Below are positions 45,696-55,280 of a stretch of DNA of 64,000 nucleotides, in pieces (within the stretch, counting starts at the first letter, position 1; each line of letters opens with the position of its first letter). Made by a program: the position numbers and the translations under genes. The notes beneath the pieces were generated by a model, which worked only from the letters and a program-made list of their open reading frames with translations, was not told where the DNA came from and ran no database searches. The DNA is from an uncultured Clostridia bacterium (GTDB lineage: Bacteria; Bacillota; Clostridia; TANB77; CAG-508), in the NCBI GenBank assembly GCA_934154445.1, contig CAKPGC010000006.1:20293-84292 (forward strand), read 5' to 3'.

Positions 45696-46252
45696 AATTA
45701 TATGTAATAAGGCATGGACAAACAGATTGGAATGTAGCAGGAAAATGCCAAGGAATGACAGATATAGAACTAAATAGTACAGGAATAAAGCAAGCAAAAC
45801 AAGCAAGTGAACAAATATATAATTATAAAATAGATTTGATAATATGTTCACCATTAAAAAGAGCAAGAAAAACTGCAGAAATAATAAATGAAGTAACAAA
45901 TTGCCAAATAATAAGTGATGAAAGAATAATAGAAAGAAATTGTGGAAATATTGAAGGAACAACCAAAGATGAATGGACAAGTATAGTAAACGAAGATATA
46001 GATATAATAAATAACTACAATTTAAATTGGAATAAACAAAATGTAGAGCCAATAAAAGATGTATGCAAAAGAGTATGGAATTTATTGGATGAAATACCAG
46101 AAAAGTACAAAGACAAAAATATATTACTGGTTACTCATGGAGGAACTTGTAGAGCAATTAATGCATATTTTAATGGGATTGGTGAAAACGGGCATGTGCA
46201 GAGTGCTAAAATAAAAAATTGTGAAATTAGAGAATATGAATATAAAAACTAA
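45692..46252 (+). CDS. Histidine phosphatase family protein
   Basis: A 186-residue phosphoglycerate-mutase-like enzyme. Arg7-His8-Gly9 in VIRHGQT is the catalytic phospho-histidine motif; SPLKRARKTAE and, near the end, LLVTHGG provide the other Arg and His residues. The YGFI-like residues of true mutases are absent, so a phosphatase is more likely. ATGA overlap with the preceding gene shows coupling. A terminator follows at 46377. Confidence 0.9.
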   Translation: MKLYVIRHGQTDWNVAGKCQGMTDIELNSTGIKQAKQASEQIYNYKIDLIICSPLKRARKTAEIINEVTNCQIISDERIIERNCGNIEGTTKDEWTSIVNEDIDIINNYNLNWNKQNVEPIKDVCKRVWNLLDEIPEKYKDKNILLVTHGGTCRAINAYFNGIGENGHVQSAKIKNCEIREYEYKN

Positions 46253-46376
46253 AAAGTAGTAGATAAAACAGGAAAGGTTTTAGAGAAAAAAATTATTTTA
46301 TGTAAAAAATAAGAAATTATAATGGAAAAATTAATGAATATAAATAACAATAAGTGTTATTTATAGAATTGAGTTA

Positions 46377-46417
46377 AAAGGATAGTACAAATAAAAAAGT
46401 ACTATCTTTTATTTCTT
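46377..46417 (+). terminator. Terminator of the phosphohydrolase operon
   Basis: Stem AAAGGATAGTAC (46377-46388) with GTACTATCTTTT (46399-46410, one G-T pair), ten-base loop, followed by a T-rich tail. Confidence 0.75.
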
Positions 46418-46422
46418 AGATA

Positions 46423-46479
46423 AAGTGACAAAATTTATAGTAAAAAAGTCACTTAAAAGTCACTTTCAAAAACTATACT
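46423..46479 (+). promoter_or_regulatory. Operator and promoter of the ABC transporter genes
   Basis: Two tandem 11-base direct repeats AAAAGTCACTT (46444-46454 and 46455-46465) and one inverted copy AAGTGAC (46423-46429) lie directly before a TATACT -10 element (46474-46479). The repeats cover the -35 position, which has no good consensus, so an activator such as the response regulator at 40029 may bind here. Confidence 0.55.
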
Positions 46480-46511
46480 AAATATAACAAAAAAAGAAAG
46501 TAGGGAAGAAT

Positions 46512-47195
46512 ATGGAAATATTAAGAGTAGAAAACTTAAACAAAATATATGGAAAAGGAGAAAATCAAGTAAAAGCAGTAGATAACATATCATTTTCAGT
46601 ACAAAAAGGAGAATTTGTTGCAATAATAGGAGCAAGTGGAAGTGGAAAGTCTACATTATTACATCTAATAGGTGGAGTAGACAGACCAACATCAGGAAAA
46701 GTCTTTATAGATGGTAAAGATATTTATACTTTAAATGACGATAATCTTGCTATTTTTAGAAGAAGACAAATAGGACTAATTTATCAATTTTATAATTTGA
46801 TACCAGTTTTAAATGTTGCTGAAAATATTACTTTGCCAACAAAATTAGATGGTAGAGATGTTGACGAAAGAAGATTAAATGATTTATTAAAAACTTTAGG
46901 ACTTGAAAAGAGAAAATACAATTTGCCAAACCAATTATCAGGAGGTCAACAACAAAGAGTTTCTATTGGTAGAGCTATGATGAATGAACCAGCATTAATG
47001 CTTGCAGATGAGCCAACTGGAAACTTAGATTCAAAGGCAAGTGAAGAGATTATTTCATTATTAAGACTTTCAAATAAAAAGTATAATCAAACTGTTATAG
47101 TAATAACACATGACGAAAAAATTGCATTAGAGGCAGATAGAGTTATAACAATTGATGATGGAAGAATAATTAAAGACGAAAGGACTGGAAAATAA
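46512..47195 (+). CDS. MacB/LolD-type ABC transporter ATPase
   Basis: A 227-residue ATPase: Walker A GASGSGKST (40-48), Q-loop in IYQFYNLIPVLNV, signature LSGGQQQ (142-148), Walker B ending in Asp-Glu at about 165-167 and the H-loop in VITHDEK. The sequence is of the group that pairs with FtsX-like permeases for lipoproteins, peptides or antimicrobial compounds. Its stop overlaps the start of the permease gene. An operator-like site lies upstream. Confidence 0.95.
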   Translation: MEILRVENLNKIYGKGENQVKAVDNISFSVQKGEFVAIIGASGSGKSTLLHLIGGVDRPTSGKVFIDGKDIYTLNDDNLAIFRRRQIGLIYQFYNLIPVLNVAENITLPTKLDGRDVDERRLNDLLKTLGLEKRKYNLPNQLSGGQQQRVSIGRAMMNEPALMLADEPTGNLDSKASEEIISLLRLSNKKYNQTVIVITHDEKIALEADRVITIDDGRIIKDERTGK

Positions 47196-49882
47196 TGAAA
47201 GTTTTAAATGAATTAAGTGTAAAGGATTTAAGGCTAAATAAAAAAAGATCAATTGTAATTATAATTGGTATTATTTTATCAACGGCTTTAATCTGTGGAG
47301 TAGCAGGTCTTATAACAAGTTTTCAAAAGACATTTGTAGAAACTGCAAAAAACAGTCAAGGAAATTATCATGCAATTTTTTATAATGTTCCAAAAGATGA
47401 GCTTAAATATATTGAAGAAAATAGAAGTATTGAAGACTACTATTTATCAGAAGAATTAGGATATAGTTATTTAACAAATGGAAAAACATCAACAGGAGAA
47501 GAAGAAAAGCCACTTGTTAATATTATTTCAATGAATGACAAGTTTTTAAATAATATGGCTATAAATGTAAAAGATGGTAGATTACCAGAAAATGATAGTG
47601 AACTTGCTATTTCAACTAGAATAAATGAAAAATTTAAGACAAATTACAAAGTTGGAGATACTATAACATTAAATGTTGGAGAATTAAAAGGAACTTTAGA
47701 GAATCAAAATGCTAATTATTATGATGAAAAACAAATCAAAAAAACAGATGGAACAGAACAAACAACTGAAAATGAAATTGTTAACGTAACATCAAAAGTG
47801 TATAAAATAGTTGGAATAATAGAAAGACCAACTACAACAATTGAACCATATGAAGCAGACTGGTTTACAGTTATCACAAAAATGCAAACAATAAATAAAA
47901 AAGCAAATATAGCAGTTCTATATACAAAACCAAATGATTATGAAAAAAATACAGAAAGCATAAACCAAATGGTAATTGCAAAATCTGGAACAAAAGAAAA
48001 TGATTTTAATAGAGTTAACGGGTTAGATAAAACATATAAAAGTTATAAATATAAGATAAAAATAAATAAAGAATTATTATCATTTCAAGGAGCAAGTCTA
48101 GATGATGACACATTAAGAACAATTTATGGATTAGGAGCATTTATAATGGGAATTGTTCTAGTATCAAGTGTATTTGTTATTAGAAATGGATTTGCAATAT
48201 CAATAACAGAGAGATTAAAACAATATGGAATGCTTTCAAGCATTGGAGCAACAAAAAAACAAATCAAAAAAAGCGTTTATTTTGAAGGCTTTATATTAGG
48301 ACTTATAGGAATTCCTCTAGGAATTTTAAGTGGAATATTTGCAATTTATATATTAGTAAATGTAGTAAATTACATATTAAAAGATTATGTATCAAGTGGG
48401 ACTTTACTAACATATGGAATATCATGGCCAGCAATAGTTGTAAGTATAATTGTATCTGTTGTAACAATATGGCTATCTTGCAGAAATTCAGCCAAAAAAG
48501 CATCAAAAATTACACCAATTGAAGCAATAAGAAGTTCAGAAGATATAAAATTAAAAGCAAAGAAAATAAAATGTCCAAAAATCATAACAAAAATATTTAA
48601 AACAGGTGGAGAAATTGCATACAAAAACTTGAAAAGAAGTAAGAAAAAATATAGAACTACTGTAATTTCAATAATAGTAAGTGTTGTAATATTTATTGCA
48701 ATATCAAGTTTTATACAATATGGATTCAAAATGTCAAGTGCATATTATACAGAAAAAGATTATAATTATGTAGTATATGCGTACACAAGTGCGTCACCTG
48801 AAGATACAGAAGAATTTGCAAAAGAACAAGCAAAAAATTTAAAAATGTTAACAGACATATCAAACTTGCCAGATGTAGGAGAGGTATCAATAAATAAAAG
48901 CAATTCATTCGAAATGAAGATAGATGATAAACATAAGTCAGAATTAACTGATTATGGAAAAAATATTAAAGCAAGATATTCAGAGCCAAATTCAGACCAG
49001 GAACAAATAGACACAATAAATATTATTTCATTAAGCAAAAATGAATATGAAAACTATTTGAAAAAAATAGGCGGAGATTATGAAACATATAAAGACGGAG
49101 TAATTTTAATTGATAATAATATAAATATGGATGAAAATGGAAAGAGAATTCAAGGAAGTATGTATACTTGGAAAAAAGGAGACATTGTAACTGGAAAAAT
49201 AGGAGACAAGGAATATAACGTTAAAATAGTAGCAAGAACAGAAGAGAGACCTAAGGGAGTAAACATTATGTATAATTTCAATGCATTTTTTATTGTGAGT
49301 GAAGAATTCATAAACAAAACTGGGTATGAAACTGCTTCATTATATGCACAATCAAATGATGCTTATAAATTAGATGAAGAAGTTGAACAATATAAAAATG
49401 ATAATAATCTTACTAATTCTAATTTGAATACATTTAATATAGAAAAATCAGTCAAGGCTGAAAATGCAGTTATATTAGTTATCTCAATATTCTTATATGG
49501 ATTTATTGGAGTAATTACATTAATAGGAATAACAAATATTTTCAACACAATAACAACAAATATGAATTTAAGAAAAAAAGAATTTGCAATGCTTAAATCA
49601 ATAGGTATGACTAAAAAAGAATTTAATAGAATGATTAGATTAGAAAGTATTTTCTATGGTGTTAAATCTTTGATTATAGGTATACCAATTGGATTAGTAC
49701 TATCTTATGGTATGTATAATGTTTTCAAAAATAGTATGGAAATGGAATATGTATTACCTTATAAATCAATTGTGGTTGCTGTGATATTTGTGGCTGTCGT
49801 TATTGGCATTATTATGAGATATTCTATGAGCAAGATTAATAAACAAAATATTATTGAGACTATTAGAAATGATAATATATAA
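47195..49882 (+). CDS. FtsX/MacB-type ABC transporter permease (two FtsX domains)
   Basis: An 895-residue permease. After an N-terminal helix (about 17-40) and a MacB_PCD-like outer domain come FtsX helices around 310-440, including LKQYGMLSSIGATKKQI; a second outer domain follows, and a second FtsX block around 760-880 with FAMLKSIGMTKKEFNRMIRLE. The duplicated FtsX layout is typical of transporters that act on peptides or antibiotics, or sense them with a two-component system. No partner is encoded immediately next to it apart from the ATPase; the TCS at 40029 lies about 5 kb upstream. Confidence 0.9.
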   Translation: MKVLNELSVKDLRLNKKRSIVIIIGIILSTALICGVAGLITSFQKTFVETAKNSQGNYHAIFYNVPKDELKYIEENRSIEDYYLSEELGYSYLTNGKTSTGEEEKPLVNIISMNDKFLNNMAINVKDGRLPENDSELAISTRINEKFKTNYKVGDTITLNVGELKGTLENQNANYYDEKQIKKTDGTEQTTENEIVNVTSKVYKIVGIIERPTTTIEPYEADWFTVITKMQTINKKANIAVLYTKPNDYEKNTESINQMVIAKSGTKENDFNRVNGLDKTYKSYKYKIKINKELLSFQGASLDDDTLRTIYGLGAFIMGIVLVSSVFVIRNGFAISITERLKQYGMLSSIGATKKQIKKSVYFEGFILGLIGIPLGILSGIFAIYILVNVVNYILKDYVSSGTLLTYGISWPAIVVSIIVSVVTIWLSCRNSAKKASKITPIEAIRSSEDIKLKAKKIKCPKIITKIFKTGGEIAYKNLKRSKKKYRTTVISIIVSVVIFIAISSFIQYGFKMSSAYYTEKDYNYVVYAYTSASPEDTEEFAKEQAKNLKMLTDISNLPDVGEVSINKSNSFEMKIDDKHKSELTDYGKNIKARYSEPNSDQEQIDTINIISLSKNEYENYLKKIGGDYETYKDGVILIDNNINMDENGKRIQGSMYTWKKGDIVTGKIGDKEYNVKIVARTEERPKGVNIMYNFNAFFIVSEEFINKTGYETASLYAQSNDAYKLDEEVEQYKNDNNLTNSNLNTFNIEKSVKAENAVILVISIFLYGFIGVITLIGITNIFNTITTNMNLRKKEFAMLKSIGMTKKEFNRMIRLESIFYGVKSLIIGIPIGLVLSYGMYNVFKNSMEMEYVLPYKSIVVAVIFVAVVIGIIMRYSMSKINKQNIIETIRNDNI

Positions 49883-50093
49883 AGTTCTTGACTTATTTTA
49901 TATTGCATCACAGAAAAATGTAACAGAGCAACAACTAAAAGAGGATTTACGGGAAAAATATGGACTTCAATTTAATGCAAGAAGAGAAGCACAACGCTTC
50001 TCTTTTTGCGTATCATCCAATTTTGTATTGAAACAAAACAAAACTTGTGATATATTCAGATGGAAAAACATAGGAGGAATAAAAGGTAAATAA
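49869..50093 (+). CDS. Doubtful short open frame across a terminator
   Basis: A 74-residue frame starting inside the permease gene. Codon choice between 49915 and 49985 looks coding (TEQQLKEDLREKYGLQFNARREA), but no family is recognised, no good ribosome binding site precedes it, and it runs through a terminator hairpin. It contains an in-frame CGG (49950). It may be a remnant of a foreign gene or a chance frame. Confidence 0.25.
   Translation: MIIYKVLDLFYIASQKNVTEQQLKEDLREKYGLQFNARREAQRFSFCVSSNFVLKQNKTCDIFRWKNIGGIKGK
49982..50007 (+). terminator. Terminator after the ABC transporter operon
   Basis: AAGAGAAGC (49982-49990) pairs with GCTTCTCTT (49996-50004), five-base loop and TTTTT. Confidence 0.8.
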
Positions 50094-50112
50094 AAACACC
50101 TAAAAAAAGAAA

Positions 50113-50466
50113 ATGTACTATACATATATGATAAGATGTGAAGATAATTCAATTTACACAGGAATGACAAATAACCTAGAAAGAAGATTAGAAGAACACA
50201 AAAACAAAAGTAAAAATGGAGCAAAATATACAAAATCACATAATGCTGTTAAATTAGAAGCAGCATGGAAAAGTAAAGACAAATCACTAGCATGTAAATT
50301 AGAATATCAAATAAAAAATCTAACAAAAAAACAAAAAGAAAAATTAATAAATGGAGAAAAAATATCAACATATTTACATGGAAAAATAGACTGTAGAAGA
50401 TATAGAAAATGTCCTTTTGTGGACGCTTCTCAAAAAAACATGGAGGGAGAAAAGGAAAATGCCTAA
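50113..50466 (+). CDS. GIY-YIG nuclease domain protein
   Basis: A 117-residue small single-domain protein of the YhbQ/UPF0213 type. The motif is Tyr-Tyr-Thr-Tyr-Met at the start followed by SIYTGMTNNLERRLEEH, and later KLEAAWKSKDKSLACKLEYQIK. GIY-YIG nucleases cut DNA, and the small bacterial ones may act in repair; the substrate is not known. Its 3' end overlaps addA by 8 bases. No clear SD sequence precedes it. Confidence 0.88.
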   Translation: MYYTYMIRCEDNSIYTGMTNNLERRLEEHKNKSKNGAKYTKSHNAVKLEAAWKSKDKSLACKLEYQIKNLTKKQKEKLINGEKISTYLHGKIDCRRYRKCPFVDASQKNMEGEKENA

Positions 50467-53400
50467 CTGGACAAAAGAACAAAAACAAGCAATATATGAA
50501 AAAAATTCAAATTTATTAGTAGCTGCAGCAGCAGGAAGCCGGAAAGACAGCAGTACTAGTAGAAAGAATTATAAATAAAGCAATAAATGAAAATGTTGAC
50601 ATAGACAAATTACTAGTTGTAACATTTACAAATGCAGCAGCATCAGAAATGAGAGAAAGAGTATTAGATGCAATATACAAAAAATTAGACGAGAACCCAG
50701 AAAATGAAAATTTACAAAGACAAATAACATTGTTAAACATGGCAAGTATTTGTACAATTGACTCGTTTTGTTTGGACGTTGTAAAAAACAATTTCTATCA
50801 ATTAGATAATGTATCTCCAAATTTTAGAATAGCTGATACAACAGAAATAGAACTTCTAAAACAAGAAATATTAGATGAATTATTTGAAAATAAATATCTT
50901 TCAGAAGACAAAGATTTTACAAAATTAATAAATACATATACAAGTTATAGAGATGATACACCATTAAAAGATCTAATTTTAAACATTTACGGTTATATAA
51001 ATTCAAGTCCATATCCTAAAAGATGGCTTGATGAAAAAGTAGAAATGTTAAATATTAAAAATAAACTGAGCGAAGATTTTAGTCAAACACCATGGGGAAA
51101 AATATTGCTAGAAGAAATTGATGAAGAAATAACAGATGATATTGCAATTCTTAATGATGTGTTAGGAAGCCTACAATATGATATAGAATTGGAAGAGTAT
51201 AAACAAACAATAGAAACAGACATTAAACAATTGCAAACATTAAAAAATAATTTAAATAATTGGGATAAATCTTATGAAATATCACAAAATATGAAATTTA
51301 CTTTATGGCCAAGAAAAAAAATAGAATCAGACATAAAAGAAGAAGCAAAATCTATAAGAGATAACGTAAAAAAGAAATTCAATAAAAAAATAGATCAAAT
51401 ATTTGTATCTGATTCAAAACAATCAAATCAAGACATATTTGACATGTACGAAACTCTCAAAAAACTAGAAAATTTGATACTAGAATTTGATGAGGTTTTT
51501 TCAAAAAGAAAAAGAGATAAAAATATAGTGGATTTTACAGATATAGAACATTTTGCACTTAATATTTTGGTAAAAGACGTAAAGACAATAATTGATGAAA
51601 ACGGAGAAAAACATCACAGTATAGAAAAAACTGAAATAGCAAAAAAATATACTGAAAAATTTGAAGAAATAGCAATAGATGAGTATCAAGACAGTAATCT
51701 TGTACAAGAATTTATACTTTCGTCAATATCAAGAGGAAATAACATGTTTATGGTAGGTGATGTAAAACAAAGTATCTATAGATTCAGACAAGCAATGCCA
51801 AAATTATTTCTGGACAAGTATTCGAAATTTGAAGCAGTGGATAAAACACAATCAAATACTAATGGAAGAAAAATTCAACTATTTAAAAATTTTAGAAGTA
51901 GAGATAATATTCTAGACTTCACAAATCTGATATTTGAAAATATTATGAGTAAAGACTTAGGTGAAGTTGAATATGATAAAAATGAATATTTAAATTTTGG
52001 TGCGAAAGATTATAAGAATAACAATCAAAATTTAAAAACAGAAATTAATATAATTAACACTAAAAAAGATGAAGATAAAAATTTAGTTTACAATAGTGAG
52101 AATGAACACGAAGATATAAAACAAGATGAAGATGAGATAGAATATATAGAAAGTATAGAACTAGAAGCCAAATATGTAGCCAAAAAAATAAAAGAACTAA
52201 TAAATAGCAAATATCAAGTTTATGATAGAAAAAAAGAAAAATTCAGAGATATTACATATAAAGATATAGCAATTTTATTAAGATCAACAAAAGATAAAGC
52301 AAATATATATGAACAAGAAATTATGAATTTAGGAATGCCGGTATTTTCAGATAGCAATCAAGAATATTTGGATTCTATAGAAATTCAAACAATAATGAGT
52401 TTGCTAAAAATAATTGATAACCCAATGCAGGATATTCCGTTAGTAACAGTTTTAAGATCAAATATAGGTAAATTTACAGACAATGAACTCGTAGAAATTA
52501 GACTATCAGATAAATACGATAATTTTTATAATTGTATGCTAAAGGCTAAAGTTGACGTTAATCCAAAATTAAAACAAAAGATAGAAGAATTTTTAGGTAA
52601 TATTGAAAAATGGAGAAAAGAACAGGAATATTTGGCATTAGATGAATTAATATGGAAAATTTATTCTGACACAGGATACTACAATTATGTTGGATTAATG
52701 CCAAATGGTAATTTGAGACAAGCAAACCTAAAGATATTATTTGAAAGAGCTAAAAAATATGAAACGGCCAGCTTTAAGGGATTATATAATTTTATAAATT
52801 TTATTGAGAGATTAAAAATAAATTCAGGAGATTTAGGAACTGCTAAAATAATAGGTGAAAATGATGATGTGATTAGAATTATGAGTATTCATAAAAGTAA
52901 AGGGCTAGAATTTCCAATAGTATTTTTAGTTAATTCTAATAAAAAGTTTAATGAACAAGATATAAGGAAAAATCCTGTACTATTACATCAAGATATAGGA
53001 ATAGGAGCAAAGTACATAGATTATAATGCACAAGTTCAATATGATACATTAACAAGAGAAGCCGTAAAAAATATTATTACAAATGAAAATATTTCAGAAG
53101 AAATGAGAATTTTATATGTCGCTTTAACTAGAGCTAAAGAAAAATTAATAATTACAGGTGTATCAAATGATTATATAAAGCAAATTGAGGATATGGAAAA
53201 ACAATCAAAAATATATTCTAAAAAAAATGGGAAAATAAGTTCTATTTTAGTAAAAAAATATAAATCATATTTAGATTGGATATTATTGGTTTATCTTTAT
53301 GAAAAAGAAAATACAAATAATCTAATCGAATTAAATATAGTTGAACCAAGTAATATTATAAACAACAAAAAGCAAGAGATAAAAGAAAAAAATTCTGAGC

Positions 53401-54164
53401 AAATAATAAAATTATTAGATAAAAAAGAATGTAATCAAAAATTGTTAGAAGAGATTAAAGACAAAATAGAGTATGAGTATGAAAATAAATTGGCGACAAC
53501 AATTCCAACAAAGAGTTCTGTTACAAAAATAAAACAAATTAAGAAAAAACAAGTTGGAGTTAACATTGAAAGCATAGAGCAAGAAGAAACCACAAAAAAG
53601 GAAATAATTTTCAATAGGCCAAAATTTTTAGAAGAAGAAAAGAACATAAAAATAACATCAGCCGAAAAGGGAACATTAATACACTTATGTATGCAAAAAC
53701 TAAATTTTAAAGAAGAATATAATATAAAAAAAATAAATGAACTTATTCAAAATTTACAGTTAAAACAAATTATAACAGAAAAAGAAGTAGAAGCAATTAA
53801 TCCGTATAAAATATTAGAGTTTACTAAATCAGATATATGGAAAGATATAAAATATGCAAAAGAAGTTTATAAAGAAAAGCCTTTTTATATAAATATCCCG
53901 GCAAACCAAATTTATAATCAGAATATAAAAGAAAATATTTTGGTACAGGGTATTATAGATTTATATTATATTAGTAAAGATGATAATCTGGTTTTATTAG
54001 ATTATAAAACAGATTATGTTGAGAATGGAAAGGAAAATGAACTAATAGAAAAATATAAGGTGCAATTAGAATTATATAAAAAAGCATTAGAAGAGGCTCT
54101 AAATAGAAGAGTTGATAGAGTGTATATATATTCGGTTTATTTAGGAAAAGAAATTGAAATATAA
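50459..54164 (+). CDS. addA: AddA-type helicase-nuclease, needing a +1 frameshift at CGG
   Basis: With one +1 shift the gene gives a 1234-residue AddA, the normal length. The start MPNWTKEQKQAIYEKNSNLL is typical; Walker A AAAAGS-G-KTAVL is completed only after shifting at zero-frame codon 28 (CGG 50540-50542), where GGA begins at 50541. Later motifs: VVTFTNAAASEMRERV, IAIDEYQDSN (Walker B-like), GDVKQSIYRFR, IMSIHKSKGLEFPIVF, LYVALTRAKEKLII and the C-terminal nuclease domain with VQGIIDLYYI and LLDYKTD (iron-sulfur cysteines of some AddB proteins do not apply). Without the shift only a short peptide of about 39 residues would form. No addB is adjacent. An AAAGGAAA site is present. Confidence 0.88.
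50540..50543 (+). other. +1 frameshift site in addA (CGGA) inside Walker A
   Basis: Zero frame: GGA AGC CGG AAA; conserved reading: GGA AGC then GGA AAG ACA (Gly-Lys-Thr). A CAGGAAG stretch lies directly upstream. The glycine is an essential P-loop residue. Confidence 0.75.
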
Positions 54165-54194
54165 AAAGGCATTTCAAAAAAGAAATGCCTTTTT
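54163..54194. terminator. Bidirectional terminator between addA and the alpha-CTD-like gene
   Basis: AAAAAGGCATTTC (54163-54175) pairs with GAAATGCCTTTTT (54182-54194), six-base loop; works for both convergent genes. Confidence 0.87.
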
Positions 54195-54200
54195 AACACA

Positions 54201-54506
54201 CTAATCTAAAAGTTGTAAGTTATGTTTTTTCAACCATTGTTCAATGATTTCTAATTTTTGAGGACCAATACGACGAACATGTAAAATTTGATATTTAGAC
54301 TTAGAAATTAAGTCTTTTACAGTAATAATTTCTGCTCTTTCCAAATATCGTACAATAAATATATCTAGGTCATCAAAAAGTGCTAATGGTAAATCAAAAC
54401 TACAAAAATCATTTGAAGGAAGAGATTTCAAAATCTCAATTTCATTTTGTAATTTCCGTATAGCTGCTTCTTTTTCTTCTATTAATTCTTTTGTTGATCT
54501 AACCAT
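54201..54506 (-). CDS. Stand-alone RNA polymerase alpha-CTD-like protein
   Basis: A 101-residue protein. An N-terminal coiled helix (STKELIEEKEAAIRKLQNEIEIL) is followed by a domain resembling the helix-hairpin-helix of the RpoA C-terminal domain: LDIFIVRYLERAEIITVKDLISKSKYQILHVRRIGPQKLEIIEQWL. It may bind DNA or a transcription factor. The start at 54506 has GGAGGT 7 bases upstream; the ATG at 54521 contains that site. Arginine codons here are largely CGT/CGA, unlike most neighbours, a hint of transfer. Confidence 0.8.
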   Translation of the reverse strand: MVRSTKELIEEKEAAIRKLQNEIEILKSLPSNDFCSFDLPLALFDDLDIFIVRYLERAEIITVKDLISKSKYQILHVRRIGPQKLEIIEQWLKKHNLQLLD

Positions 54507-54552
54507 GTTTTTTACCTCCATAAAAGTGTTTTTATATAGTGTTAATACTAAT

Positions 54553-54581
54553 ATTATACCATATTATTTAGGATGAATCAA
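54553..54581 (-). promoter_or_regulatory. Promoter of the alpha-CTD-like gene
   Basis: On the minus strand: TTGATT (54581-54576), 17-base spacer, extended TGG-TATAAT (54558-54553). Confidence 0.7.
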
Positions 54582-54679
54582 ATTCCTTATTATAGTTTTG
54601 GCAAAAGAATTAATACAAAATATTGAAAATACTGTATCTATTTGATATAATATAACAAATTAAAAGGAGATGTCGAATT

Positions 54680-55147
54680 ATGGATAGAATGAAAACACTA
54701 CTAAAATACGCACTATGGGTAATAGCATTTTATATATTTTCAAATTTAATGATATACTTAAATATAGAAACAACATATCAAGATATAGGAAGAAAAGATA
54801 ATCTACAACAAATAACAGTGTATCAAGCACAAGCAACAAAAATAAATGGAAGAATAAAAGGGAAAATTTATAACAGCGTAGAAAACAAAATAACTGGAAA
54901 TTATTTAAGAATAGATTTATACTCTGAAAGAGATAACCTTTTAGGAAGCAAATACATAGATGTTTCAAACATGAGGGATGATGAAACAAGAGACTTTGAA
55001 ATATATTTCAAAGTCCAGGATGTAGATCATTATGAAATCAAATTTACAGATGAAAAAGAAGAAGGGGAACTTCCAGAAATATTAAAAGATCTGACAAAAG
55101 AAGAAGTATTTTGGGGAACACTAGTAACATTTTTCATCTTTTGGTAA
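54680..55147 (+). CDS. Membrane-anchored protein with outer beta domain, unknown function
   Basis: A 155-residue protein with an N-terminal helix (about 8-26), a soluble, probably extracytoplasmic domain rich in beta strands (ATKINGRIKGKIYNS, LRIDLYSERDNLLGSKYIDVSNM), resembling FxLYD-type domains, and a second hydrophobic end. An AAAAGGAGATG site precedes the start. No adjacent partner; own terminator follows. No function is assigned. Confidence 0.7.
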   Translation: MDRMKTLLKYALWVIAFYIFSNLMIYLNIETTYQDIGRKDNLQQITVYQAQATKINGRIKGKIYNSVENKITGNYLRIDLYSERDNLLGSKYIDVSNMRDDETRDFEIYFKVQDVDHYEIKFTDEKEEGELPEILKDLTKEEVFWGTLVTFFIFW

Positions 55148-55164
55148 TATTAAATAATTATAAT

Positions 55165-55204
55165 AAAAGCATAAATCAGTATAAAATGATTTGTGCTTTT
55201 TTAT
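55165..55204 (+). terminator. Terminator after the membrane-anchored protein gene
   Basis: AAAAGCATAAATCA (55165-55178) pairs, with two G-T pairs, with TGATTTGTGCTTTT (55187-55200), then T-rich sequence. Confidence 0.7.
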
Positions 55205-55280
55205 ATTGCAAATAAAATTGTAACATAAATGTAATAAAACAAATTCGCTTAGAGATAAGCCGGAACAGAAAATATAAAAA

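Noticed and set aside
46253..46376. Small gene between the histidine phosphatase and its terminator
   Set aside because: No start with a ribosome binding site and no frame of useful length; only A/T-rich sequence.
49869..50093. In-frame CGG at 49950 as a fourth +1 shift site
   Set aside because: Neither the zero frame nor the shifted frame matches a family I recognise, and the frame crosses a terminator; it cannot be used as evidence.
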